From positions 124,001-188,000 of the forward strand of contig SHXF01000001.1 in NCBI GenBank assembly GCA_009693435.1: a stretch of DNA of 64,000 nt, in the 5' to 3' direction. Shown here one piece after another: positions 54,501 through 62,865 of this stretch (positions are counted from its first letter, which is position 1; each line of letters begins with the position of its first letter). This DNA comes from Betaproteobacteria bacterium (lineage in GTDB: Bacteria; Pseudomonadota; Gammaproteobacteria; Burkholderiales; SG8-39). The translations under genes and the position numbers were made by a program. A model generated the notes under the pieces. It did no database searches, was not told the origin of the DNA, and worked only from the letters and a program-made list of their open reading frames with translations.

Positions 54501-56396
54501 ATGACGACTTGGAAAGAATTTCACCAGCGCTCGATCGCCGATCCGACAGGGTTCTGGGCGGAGCAGGCAAAGCTGATTCACTGGCAAAAAGGATTCAGCC
54601 AGGTGCTGGACGTTTCCCGGCCGCCCTTCACGAAGTGGTTCACGGGCGGCGAGACGAATCTTTGCTACAACGCGGTGGACCGTCACCTGGACGAACGCGG
54701 CGATCAGCAGGCGCTGGTATTCATCTCCACCGAACTCGACCAGCAGCAGAGCTTCAGCTATCGCCAGATGCACGAAGAAGTGCAGCGCGTCGCGGCCATG
54801 ATGCTGTCGCTGGGCGTAGGCAAAGGCGACCGCGTGATCGTCTACATGCCCAATACGCCGGAAGCGGTGTTCACCATCCTCGCCTGCGCGCGTATAGGCG
54901 CGGTTCACTCGGTGGTGTTCGGCGGATTCGCGGCGGCCAGTCTTGCCGCGCGCATCGACGATGCGCAGCCGAAACTCATCGTGATTGCAGACGGGGGCAG
55001 CCGCATGGGCAAGCCCATCCTGTACAAGAGCCTCGTGGACGAGTCGATCAGACTGGCGGCTCATGCACCGCGACACGTGCTGATATTCCGGCGCGGCCTC
55101 GACAAGGACATGCCGCTGGTGGCGGGCCGCGATGTGGAATGGTCCGATCTCAGCCGCCGGCACGCCGGCGCCAATGTGCCGTGCACCTGGCTGGAATCCA
55201 ACGAGCCCTCGTATATCCTGTATACCTCGGGCACCACCGGCAGACCGAAGGGAGTGCAGCGCGACGTGGGCGGCCACGCGGTCGCCCTCACGGCGTCGAT
55301 GAAACATATCTATTGCGGTGCCGCCGGCGAGACCATTTTCACCACCTCCGACATCGGCTGGGCCGTGGGCCATTCCTACATCATCTACGGGCCGCTGATG
55401 GCGGGCATGACCTCCATCATCTACGAAGGCGTGCCGATCCGGCCCGATGCCGGAGTCTGGTGGAAAATCGTCCAGGACTACAGGGTCTCGGTGATGTTTT
55501 CCGCGCCCACCGCGATCCGAGTGCTCAAAAAGCACGATCCGGCATTTCTTGGGAAATACGACCTCAGTTCGTTGCGCCATCTGTTCCTTGCGGGAGAGCC
55601 GCTGGATGAGCCGACCCATGCATGGATTGCCGAAGGACTGGGCAAGCCGGTCATCGACCATTACTGGCAGACTGAAACCGGCTGGCCGGTGCTCAGCGCC
55701 ATGCACGGTATCGAGAAGACGCCGATCAAGTACGGCAGCCCTTCGTTCCCGGCCTACGGCTACGACCTGAAACTGCTGCGGGAAAGCGACGCAAGCGAAG
55801 CCGGTCCCGACGAGAAAGCCGTCGTGGCGATCGAATTGCCGCTGCCGCCGGGCTTCATGACGACGGTGTGGGGCGACGACGAGCGCTTCGTCAAAACCTA
55901 TTTCTCGACCTTCTCGAACAAAATGGTCTACACCACGTTCGACTGGGGCATACGCGACAAGGACGGCTATTACTTCATCCTCGGGCGCACCGACGACGTG
56001 ATCAACGTTGCCGGGCACCGGCTCGGCACGCGCGAGATCGAGGAGGCGGTCCAGGCGCATCCCAATATCGCCGAAGTGGCGGTGGTGGGCGTGGCCGATC
56101 AGCTCAAGGGCCAGCTGCCTGTGGCCTTCGCGGTGGTGAAGGATACGACGCTGATAGAAACCCCCGAGGGGCGCGCTGCGCACGAGAAGGAAGTCATGGC
56201 CATGGTGGACCGGCGGCTGGGCGCGATCGGCAGGCCGGCGCGCGTGCATTTTGTCACCATGCTGCCAAAGACGCGCTCGGGCAAGACCTTGAGGCGTTCC
56301 ATCCAGGCGCTGGCGGAAGGCCGTGACCCCGGCGACCTGACTACGATCGAAGATCCCGGCGCGCTCGAACAGATCAGGAACGCGCTGGCCCTGTAG
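54501..56396 (+). CDS. prpE: Propionyl-CoA synthetase
   Basis: A 631-residue ANL-superfamily ligase activating propionate with ATP and CoA. ACAS-type N-terminus WKEFHQRSIADPTGFWAEQ, AMP motif YTSGTTGRPKGVQRD, A5 motif HYWQTETGWP, hinge GRTDDVINVAGHRLGTREIEE and the acetylatable Lys in PKTRSGKTLRRS are present. VQRD with DVGGH favours PrpE over acetyl-CoA synthetase. It feeds PrpC in the methylcitrate cycle. A G-rich ribosome-binding stretch precedes ATG 54501. Confidence 0.92.
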   Translation: MTTWKEFHQRSIADPTGFWAEQAKLIHWQKGFSQVLDVSRPPFTKWFTGGETNLCYNAVDRHLDERGDQQALVFISTELDQQQSFSYRQMHEEVQRVAAMMLSLGVGKGDRVIVYMPNTPEAVFTILACARIGAVHSVVFGGFAAASLAARIDDAQPKLIVIADGGSRMGKPILYKSLVDESIRLAAHAPRHVLIFRRGLDKDMPLVAGRDVEWSDLSRRHAGANVPCTWLESNEPSYILYTSGTTGRPKGVQRDVGGHAVALTASMKHIYCGAAGETIFTTSDIGWAVGHSYIIYGPLMAGMTSIIYEGVPIRPDAGVWWKIVQDYRVSVMFSAPTAIRVLKKHDPAFLGKYDLSSLRHLFLAGEPLDEPTHAWIAEGLGKPVIDHYWQTETGWPVLSAMHGIEKTPIKYGSPSFPAYGYDLKLLRESDASEAGPDEKAVVAIELPLPPGFMTTVWGDDERFVKTYFSTFSNKMVYTTFDWGIRDKDGYYFILGRTDDVINVAGHRLGTREIEEAVQAHPNIAEVAVVGVADQLKGQLPVAFAVVKDTTLIETPEGRAAHEKEVMAMVDRRLGAIGRPARVHFVTMLPKTRSGKTLRRSIQALAEGRDPGDLTTIEDPGALEQIRNALAL

Positions 56397-56406
56397 TCAT
56401 GTTGGG

Positions 56407-56586
56407 AGTACCCCGAAGTGGGGGATATACAAGGGGGCGTCGCCCCCTTGTTCAACAAGAACTGGAGAGAAGTACCCTGAAATGGGGGATATACAAGGGG
56501 GCGTCGCCCCCTTGTTCAATAAGACCTGGAGAGAAGTACCCCGAAGTGGGGGATATACAAGGGGGCGTCGCCCCCTTGTTCAATAA
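56407..56586 (+). repeat. 64-bp tandem repeat, 3 copies, with a perfect internal palindrome
   Basis: Copies start at 56407, 56471 and 56535 (period exactly 64; the third is partial). Each carries ACAAGGGGGCGTCGCCCCCTTG(T), an 11-bp inverted repeat around one central base (56429-56451 in copy 1). The array fills the 208-base gap between prpE and the next gene and ends just before that gene's ribosome-binding site. Confidence 0.95.
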
Positions 56587-56604
56587 CTCTTAGAGGAGTG
56601 CATT

Positions 56605-57006
56605 ATGCGTAGCCGACCCGCATTGACCGCGGAAGATGTGAAGAAGATCCTGGTTGCCTGCGAGGCAGAAGCGGTGAAGAACAAGTGGAATGTCACGATT
56701 GCCGTCACCGATGAGGCAGGCTATCTCCTGGGACTCCACCGCATGGATGGCGCCGGCGGAATTACCGCAAAGGTGGCGCTCGGCAAGGCCGAAGGCGCCG
56801 CTCTGACGGGACGGCCGAGCAAGTTCTTCGAGGATCGCCTCAAGGAACGGGTTGCCTTTCTCAATTTTCCGGCAGGCTTGCCGATTCAGGGCGCCGTGCC
56901 GATCCTGCATGAGAAAGAGCGAGTGGGTGCGATCGGCGTGTCGGGGGTACAGTCCCACGAAGATGAGCAGATCGCGAACGCGGGCATCGCAGCGCTGGCA
57001 GGCTGA
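56605..57006 (+). CDS. GlcG/HbpS-family (DUF336) protein
   Basis: A 133-residue protein of the GlcG/HbpS fold, some members of which bind heme or small organic cofactors. The family stretches VTIAVTDEAGYLLGLHRMDGA and AALTGRPS are present, and it ends VGAIGVSGVQSHEDEQIANAGIAAL. Such genes often accompany catabolic operons; the function here is unknown. GAGGAG lies 7 bases before ATG 56605. A strong terminator-like hairpin follows its stop. Confidence 0.88.
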   Translation: MRSRPALTAEDVKKILVACEAEAVKNKWNVTIAVTDEAGYLLGLHRMDGAGGITAKVALGKAEGAALTGRPSKFFEDRLKERVAFLNFPAGLPIQGAVPILHEKERVGAIGVSGVQSHEDEQIANAGIAALAG

Positions 57007-57040
57007 TACTGCCGATCGACAGAGGTACGCCGCGTGTCTG

Positions 57041-57075
57041 ACGGGAATGGCCTTCGGGCTATTCCCGTTTCGTTG
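57041..57075 (+). terminator. Intrinsic terminator after the GlcG-like gene
   Basis: A 12-bp stem ACGGGAATGGCC/GGCTATTCCCGT with one G-U pair closes a TTCG tetraloop (57053-57056). The T-rich tail TTCGTTG follows. It lies 35 bases after the stop codon. The stem and UUCG loop are among the most stable in the window, though the T-run is interrupted. Confidence 0.7.
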
Positions 57076-57176
57076 CTCGCGCAATTCGCCTTTACCCACA
57101 TTGCGATTCGGCGTAAATTTGTGCCGACAGTTGTTCACCCGGCACGAACATCCACATCCCCCTGGAGGCGCAGTCA

Positions 57177-57968
57177 ATGGAAAGTCTAATCAGCAACGCA
57201 CCCATCATGGCCAAGAACGACGAAGTCCGGCGCGGCCTGTGGGACCTGGCTCGGGCTCACCGGATCATGGATCTCGAAGGCCACAACGACATGTCGCTGG
57301 GGCATTGCTCGATGCGCGATCCATGGGGTCGCGGCGTCTGGCTGAAACGGGCCAACATCGGCCTGGAGGAAGTGCACGAGGAGGATTTCATCCTCATCGA
57401 CTTCGACGGCAATGTGCTCGGGGGTGGCGGTGTGCGCCACCTCGAATGGCCGATACATACGGAGTTGCTGCGCGCCCGCCCCGACGCCAATTTTGTCTGC
57501 CACACCCACCCGCTGTATTCCACGCTGTTTTCCGCAACCCGGGAAAAATTGCTGCCTCTCACCAACGAGGGCGCCTGGTTCAGCGTGCCGCCCCCGCATT
57601 ACCTGACCACCAGCGATCTTATCGACACGGTGGCGTTGGGCAAGGATCTCGCAAAGTGCCTGGGAAAAGCCGAGGCTGTGTTCCTGCGCAATCACGGCAT
57701 GTGCGTAGTCGGCGCGGACGTCAAGCAGATGACGCTGGCTGCCATTTTTCTGGAAAAAGCCTGCCGCGCGCAGATCATCCTGGCGCAGTCGGGACTGAAG
57801 CATTCGGCGCCGCCGAAAGCCGAGATCGACAAGAAACGCAAGACCATCTATCCGGTGCGCGCGCAGAACAATTTCTGGGATTACTACAACAGGCGCCTCG
57901 ACGTGAAAGAGCGCGCTGAAGCACTCCGCAGAGGGGCGGGGATCCCGGACAGGGGAGAGTATCGGTAG
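57177..57968 (+). CDS. Class II aldolase/adducin family protein
   Basis: A 263-residue protein of the fuculose-phosphate-aldolase fold. The zinc ligands are His109, His111 (VCHTHPLY) and His173 (RNHGMCVVG), with Glu96 as the likely acid/base. Members act as aldolases, epimerases or decarboxylases; the substrate is unknown. It starts a plus-strand run with DctP and the heme-oxygenase-like genes, downstream of a terminator. GGAGG precedes ATG 57177. Confidence 0.9.
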   Translation: MESLISNAPIMAKNDEVRRGLWDLARAHRIMDLEGHNDMSLGHCSMRDPWGRGVWLKRANIGLEEVHEEDFILIDFDGNVLGGGGVRHLEWPIHTELLRARPDANFVCHTHPLYSTLFSATREKLLPLTNEGAWFSVPPPHYLTTSDLIDTVALGKDLAKCLGKAEAVFLRNHGMCVVGADVKQMTLAAIFLEKACRAQIILAQSGLKHSAPPKAEIDKKRKTIYPVRAQNNFWDYYNRRLDVKERAEALRRGAGIPDRGEYR

Positions 57969-58053
57969 GCGGGCGGCAATGAATGTCTGTTTTGGGGGCG
58001 CCGCCGCCGGTGGCGCCGGAGTCGCGGTAGCAACGAATCCGGAGGTTCTAGCG

Positions 58054-59061
58054 ATGATCGGGAATGGAATGGGAAGACTGCTGGTCGCAGGCTTTGCTGC
58101 GGCTGCATTCGGCAATGCGCCGGCCGCGCATGCGCAGTCGGTGATGAAGATGGCGAGCGCCACCATCAACGATGTGCAGCATGAGTGGCTGAAGCGGTTC
58201 GAGGCCGCCATCAAGCCGCGCGTCGGAGACAAGCTCAAGATAGAAATCTATCCGGCGAGCCAGCTCGGGCAGATTCCGCGCATGGTCGAAGGTGTCGCGG
58301 TCGGCACCATCGAATCATTCGTCACGCCCACCGCATTCCTGGTTGGCGTGGAACCGCGTTTCCAGACTTTCGATGCGATTGGCGTATTCGGTTCCACCGA
58401 GCACGCGAACCGCGTCCTTGGCGATGAAACCTACCGCAGGCGCGCGCTGTCGCTGGGGGAAGAAAAAGGCCTGAAAGGCATTGGCATTTTCTACAACAGC
58501 CCGATCGTGGTGCTGTCCAAGCGCCCGATCCAGTCGCTCGCCGATTTCAAGGGAAAGAAGATTCGGGTGTTCGGTACGCCGCTGCAGATAGAACCCATCA
58601 AGGCGCTCGGTGGATTGCCGGTGCCGATGGCGTTCGGCGAGGTTCTGGCGGCACTGCAGAACGGCACCGTGGACGGCATGCTGGCGGGGATGCCGGTACT
58701 GACGCCGATGAAGTTCTACGACGCCGCAAAGGCAGTTACGGAAATCCATCCATCGATCGTCGTCTCGACCCTGGTGGTCAACAGGAAATGGTTCGATTCG
58801 CTGCCGGCCGACGTGCAGGTGGCGATTGTGGATACTGGCGCGCGCATCGACAAGGATGCGCACTCGTTCGCGGCCGCGCTGATGGCGCGCGCCGACAAGG
58901 ATTGGGTGGCCAACGGCGGGCAGTTGCTCAGATTGCCCGCTGCCGAACAGGCGCAGATGATGACCCAGATGAAGACACTGGGTGCACAGTTGCTGTCGGG
59001 CAACCCGATGGTGAAGGCCGAGTACGACGAACTCGTCAAGGTTGCCGACCGCTACAAGTAA
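58054..59061 (+). CDS. TRAP transporter substrate-binding protein (DctP family)
   Basis: A 335-residue secreted protein: a signal peptide (MIGNGMGRLLVAGFAAAAFG, cleavage near AHA) and a DctP fold with YPASQLGQIPRMVEGVAVGTIE and GKKIRVFGTPLQIEPIKALGG. ATG 58054 is chosen for its GGAGG 8 bases upstream and for the signal peptide. DctQ and DctM membrane partners are absent nearby, so they must be elsewhere. It probably binds a carboxylate. The heme-oxygenase-like gene follows after 58 bases. Confidence 0.9.
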   Translation: MIGNGMGRLLVAGFAAAAFGNAPAAHAQSVMKMASATINDVQHEWLKRFEAAIKPRVGDKLKIEIYPASQLGQIPRMVEGVAVGTIESFVTPTAFLVGVEPRFQTFDAIGVFGSTEHANRVLGDETYRRRALSLGEEKGLKGIGIFYNSPIVVLSKRPIQSLADFKGKKIRVFGTPLQIEPIKALGGLPVPMAFGEVLAALQNGTVDGMLAGMPVLTPMKFYDAAKAVTEIHPSIVVSTLVVNRKWFDSLPADVQVAIVDTGARIDKDAHSFAAALMARADKDWVANGGQLLRLPAAEQAQMMTQMKTLGAQLLSGNPMVKAEYDELVKVADRYK

Positions 59062-59119
59062 CGGTAACGCGAGCAATGCAGCCGAATCAAATCTTGCAGG
59101 CGCAAGCAGAGGGGATGCC

Positions 59120-59863
59120 ATGGGGGCTGTAGACAAATTTTCACGGACATCGAAGGAACGCCGGCCTGCCGACGAGTTGCCGCAGCAATTGCTCAAAGAT
59201 GCGCAGCGGCCCGAACACCGCTATCTGGGGACGCCGCTGCTGGAACTGCTGACGAGCGGCAAACTGCCCAAAGCGGCCTTGAAGGATTACGCCATCCAGC
59301 GCTGGGCATTTCAGGCGCATGCGAATCCGGCGATGATGCTGTCGCACGCGGCGCTGCTGCGCGGCGGAGACGTCGAACGGCTGCTCGAGAACGCCTACGA
59401 GGAGATTTTCCGCATCTCCGGCGAGGGCGATCATCCCGGGTTGTGGGTGCAGTTTGCAAAGATGCTGGGCGCGACCGATGCGGAACTGGACGCCGTCGCG
59501 AACGAGCCGCTGGCCGAAGTCCTGGGTTTTCCCAGGACCATGACGCACTTCTGCCGGCAGAACGCGGCCGAAGGGCTGTCCACCTGGGTGGGGGATGAAG
59601 GGCAGCTGCCCGAGGCGCATGGCGCGACCGCGCTTGCGCTGAAAAAATATTACGGATGCGACGACGCGACCATCGAATATTTCTACGAACACGTGCGCGC
59701 CGACATCGAGCACACCGCCGCCACGCACAACCTGTTCGAAGGCTATGTGAAGGACAGGCGCGACGTGGTGCGCGGCCGCCGGGCCGCCGCGGCGACGGTG
59801 TGGGCGTGGCGGGAAATGCACGAAGGGATCCTGCGTTATCTCAGGAAGAAGTACGGCTTCTGA
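59120..59863 (+). CDS. Heme-oxygenase-like iron oxidase (HDO/PqqC-TenA superfamily)
   Basis: A 247-residue all-helical protein of the HDO (heme-oxygenase-like diiron oxidase)/PqqC superfamily. A full set of candidate metal ligands is visible: Glu95 or Glu102 with His105 (GEGDHPGLW), Glu151 (NAAEGLSTW), and His191-x3-Asp195-x2-His198 in YEHVRADIEHT. Members (CADD, UndA, SznF) activate O2 on small molecules. The start at 59120 has AGAGGGG upstream. A diverged paralogue sits 1.25 kb downstream, sharing LPKA-L-K and GRRA-x4-VWAW motifs. Confidence 0.85.
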   Translation: MGAVDKFSRTSKERRPADELPQQLLKDAQRPEHRYLGTPLLELLTSGKLPKAALKDYAIQRWAFQAHANPAMMLSHAALLRGGDVERLLENAYEEIFRISGEGDHPGLWVQFAKMLGATDAELDAVANEPLAEVLGFPRTMTHFCRQNAAEGLSTWVGDEGQLPEAHGATALALKKYYGCDDATIEYFYEHVRADIEHTAATHNLFEGYVKDRRDVVRGRRAAAATVWAWREMHEGILRYLRKKYGF

Positions 59864-59996
59864 CGAACGCCGATTCACGGAAAACCGCAGGCAGCGTCCT
59901 GAAGCGCGATCATTCCCGTTCCATGATTACACTTTTCCTCGCTCGCCCGGCTTCGCCGTCTCGCGACACAACCTACAATTTTTCAGGCCATCCCTG

Positions 59997-60824
59997 ATGC
60001 CGTGCGAGGCCGTACGTTTCGAGCTGCCCGGGATCACGCTGACGGGCGTTGCCTGCGGCAGTGGACCACTGGCGCTGCTGTTTCACGGGATCACCGCCAA
60101 TGGCTGGGTGTTTCAGCCGGTCATCGAGCAGTTATCGGGCCAGTTCCGCGCCGTCAGCCTGGACCAGCGCGGGCATGGTGGCAGCGGCAAACCGGCCGGT
60201 GGATATGGTGGCGAGGAGTTCGCAGCCGATATCGCCGCGCTGGTGACGCATCTGGATAGCGGACCGGCACTGCTGATCGGCCACTCGCTGGGCGCGCGCA
60301 ACGCGCTGGTTGCCGGTGTTCGCCATCCCGGGCTGGTTGCCGGCGTGGTGGCGATCGACTTCACCCCGTTCATCGAAACGCGCGTCCTAGACGATCTCGA
60401 ATCGCGGGTCAATGGCGGCGATCGGGTTTTCGCCGATCTTGATGCCGTAAAAACCTATCTTGCCGATCGCTACAAGCGGCTGCCCGCGGATGCCGTGGAA
60501 CGCCGCGCCCGCCACGGCTACACGGTGGTACCCGGTGGACTGCGGCCGCTCGCCGACCCGGCCGCCATGAGCCAGACCGCCCAGGGCCTGCGCGAGGACC
60601 TGGAACCGGTATTGCGGGCGATACAGGTGCCGGTGTTGATGATACGCGGCGCCGATTCCGCCCTCGTGTCCCCGGCCGCGTGGGCGAAGTCACGCGCCCT
60701 GCGGCCTGATATCGAGGCGGTCGAACTCAAGGCGGCGGATCATTACGTGCCGGAAGAAGTGCCCGGGGCCGTCGTGGCCGAAGTAAACCGTTTCTGGAAA
60801 AGTATCGGGAGGAAAGAACAATGA
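59997..60824 (+). CDS. Alpha/beta hydrolase
   Basis: A 275-residue hydrolase. Oxyanion motif LLFHGITANGW, nucleophile Ser97 in GHSLGARN, acid Asp in MIRGADSALV and His in ADHYVPEE complete the triad. The substrate is unknown. The 133-base gap before it contains TACAAT (59974-59979), a possible -10. Its stop overlaps the AbrB-like start (ATGA), so it is translationally coupled to the next two genes. Confidence 0.9.
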   Translation: MPCEAVRFELPGITLTGVACGSGPLALLFHGITANGWVFQPVIEQLSGQFRAVSLDQRGHGGSGKPAGGYGGEEFAADIAALVTHLDSGPALLIGHSLGARNALVAGVRHPGLVAGVVAIDFTPFIETRVLDDLESRVNGGDRVFADLDAVKTYLADRYKRLPADAVERRARHGYTVVPGGLRPLADPAAMSQTAQGLREDLEPVLRAIQVPVLMIRGADSALVSPAAWAKSRALRPDIEAVELKAADHYVPEEVPGAVVAEVNRFWKSIGRKEQ

Positions 60825-61120
60825 CAGGCCCCAAAGGAATCAAGTGGTCGGCACCGGTGGTCATACGCAAGGAAGGCGCGGATCTCGTGGTGTGCGTGCC
60901 GCGGCAGGTCTGCGAGGCGCTCGACGCAGGTGCGGGCGATGTCCTCAATTTCACGCGCTTGCCGGATGGATCGATCGAGGTGTGGCGGGTAAAGAAGACG
61001 AGCTATGCCTCGCTTGAGGCAATGGAGGCGAAACCGGCGAAGCGGGGCGCCGGTGCGCAATCGAGAGCCAAGAAGACGCCGCGGGCTGCGCCGGTCGCGG
61101 TGAAAGGGAGGGGCAAATGA
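60821..61120 (+). CDS. AbrB/SpoVT-like small protein with basic tail
   Basis: A 99-residue protein. Residues 12-58 match an AbrB/MazE swapped-hairpin domain (DLVVCVPRQVCEALDAGAGDVLNF, then DGSIEVWRV). The last 30 residues are rich in Lys, Arg, Ala and Pro and may bind nucleic acid. Overlaps of 4 bases with both neighbours (ATGA twice) place it firmly in the hydrolase-HO2 operon. It could be a local regulator; no partner toxin is seen. Confidence 0.75.
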   Translation: MTGPKGIKWSAPVVIRKEGADLVVCVPRQVCEALDAGAGDVLNFTRLPDGSIEVWRVKKTSYASLEAMEAKPAKRGAGAQSRAKKTPRAAPVAVKGRGK

Positions 61121-61806
61121 GCGTGCAGGCACAGGCCACGGGAACCCCGCGCGAACTGCTTGCGGGCGATGCACGGCAACCCGAGAACCGCATATTCGAG
61201 CATCCCGTGTGGCACGCCGCGCTCTCGGGTGAGATGCCCAAGGCGAAACTCAGGAAACTGCTGCTTGCGTTCTATCCGGCGCTGGCCGGTGGCGGTCGCT
61301 ACGCGTTTGCAGCCAAGGTATCGCAGCTCAGCCCCGCAGACGGGAAGGAGCTGTTTCTCCAGCTGTACGACACGCTGAAAAAACCCGAAGCCGACGCCGA
61401 TGAAGGGTGGAAGAAAGTGTTGCGCGCGCTGGGCGTATCCGAGCCGGAATGCAGCCTGGCGCTGGCCAGTCCGTCGGCCGAGGCAGAAGACCTGGTCGAG
61501 GTGATCCGCGGCCACGGCCTGCGCTCGTCCGCCGTCGAGGCCAGCGTGATCGCCTTCATGCTCGAGCGCCATCTTCCCCAGCTATGGGGACAACTCGCCG
61601 ACAGCCTGAAGAAGAACTATGGCGTGAAGGCCGAAGCGCTGACTTACCTGCGCTACGAAGCTTCGCGTGGCGACAAGGTGCAGAAATGGGTCAAGCATCT
61701 GGTCGATGCCTACGTCGTTCCCGCGGGGCCCATGGAAGTGTTCGCAGGCCGGCGCGCAGGGCGTGAAGCCGTGTGGGCGTGGACGGTGCTGAGCGAAAGC
61801 GTTTAG
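61117..61806 (+). CDS. Heme-oxygenase-like paralogue lacking the C-terminal metal ligands
   Basis: A 229-residue helical protein related to the 59120-59863 product: LLAGDARQPENRIFEHP and SGEMPKAKLRKLL match its N-terminus, and GRRAGREAVWAW matches its C-terminus. The segment equivalent to H-x3-D-x2-H reads LTYLRYEASRGDKV, with no His, so the iron site is lost or rebuilt. Glu150 of the middle helix remains. It may be a non-catalytic partner of the intact paralogue. The start overlaps the AbrB-like stop. Confidence 0.8.
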   Translation: MSVQAQATGTPRELLAGDARQPENRIFEHPVWHAALSGEMPKAKLRKLLLAFYPALAGGGRYAFAAKVSQLSPADGKELFLQLYDTLKKPEADADEGWKKVLRALGVSEPECSLALASPSAEAEDLVEVIRGHGLRSSAVEASVIAFMLERHLPQLWGQLADSLKKNYGVKAEALTYLRYEASRGDKVQKWVKHLVDAYVVPAGPMEVFAGRRAGREAVWAWTVLSESV

Positions 61807-61897
61807 TCGCGGTTGAATCAGGGGGCGACCTGCATCCGGCTGCTTCATCATGGCCGTCTACAGGCGCTGCCGCCGTTCGACGCACTTGCCAAAGCGG

Positions 61898-62659
61898 TCA
61901 CGTCATCCAGTCGATCAACTCACGGGAGTTGCGCCTGAATACCGCCACGACCACGCCGTAGCGGCAGGTCACGGGAACGAAAGCGAGCTGATCGATCGGT
62001 AGCCCGTGGGTGCGCATCACCCGCTCCAGGTCACGCGCGATCACCGGGTCCTGTTTCGCGAGCGATTCGATGGACGTGCCGAGGCGGTAAATGCCCTCCC
62101 ATTGCGCCGGCGTGATCGCCTCGTAGCGGTCGCCCAGCCCGGTAATCAGCGAGCCGCTGTCGCGCATGGCGGTGCGCAGCTGGTTGCGCTCCTGCAGGTC
62201 CGCGGGCAGCGCGACGCGCACGAATGGCAGCCCCGCGCCAGTCTGCTTGAACTGCCGCAGCCGGTTGAGATCCCGGGTGGTCTTTTCTATTTCCGGCCAG
62301 GTTACCGTGAAGAAGTTGTTTTCCACGTAGACCACAAAGGCGGGCCGGTGCTGCACCATCAGGCTGGCGCCATAGACAAGCGCAGCCAGTTGCAACGCGG
62401 CGATGATGCCCAGGTCGCGCCGCAGTTCGGGCTTGCCCCGGCGGAAGACGACAAGCGTGAGCAGCGGGCCGAGTACCACGTCCGCCATGACGATGATGCG
62501 CAGCACCTGCCAGCCGCCGTCGTTCATGAACCATGGCGGCGGGTACCAGGTGGTGAATGCGGCAAGCCCGAACGCGCCGACCACGGCCGCGCTGAGGGCC
62601 AGGTGGATGAGGAAGGCCTTGAGCTTGCCGGACTCGATGAGTTTCGCTGAAAGGTTCAT
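61898..62659 (-). CDS. TfpZ-like type IV pilin accessory membrane protein
   Basis: About 253 residues with an N-terminal membrane region of three or four helices: LIHLALSAAVVGAFGLAAF, then TWYPPPWF, and MADVVLGPLLTLVVFRRGKPELRRDL, the TfpZ/FimB-accessory signature. A C-terminal periplasmic domain follows. Family members help assemble or modify type IV pilins, but no pilin gene is in view. The conserved part begins at ATG 62659; a longer frame to 62704 cannot be excluded, as neither start has a ribosome-binding site. Confidence 0.78.
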   Translation of the reverse strand: MNLSAKLIESGKLKAFLIHLALSAAVVGAFGLAAFTTWYPPPWFMNDGGWQVLRIIVMADVVLGPLLTLVVFRRGKPELRRDLGIIAALQLAALVYGASLMVQHRPAFVVYVENNFFTVTWPEIEKTTRDLNRLRQFKQTGAGLPFVRVALPADLQERNQLRTAMRDSGSLITGLGDRYEAITPAQWEGIYRLGTSIESLAKQDPVIARDLERVMRTHGLPIDQLAFVPVTCRYGVVVAVFRRNSRELIDWMT

Positions 62660-62865
62660 TGGTAAAAGCATGTCGGGCCGGAGGATCGGAGCTTGGTCGG
62701 CCATGCCCGCGGCGCCGGGCCATTACAAAACGGGCCGAAGCATAGCATGCGGTCAATCGCGGAAACGCGGCCCGCTGCGGTACCATTCAGCGGCAGCGCA
62801 CCAGTGCGCGAATCCGGATCGACGCCGCGGAATGATGTGCGTCCGCCCTGCAAGGAGTCGCAACA

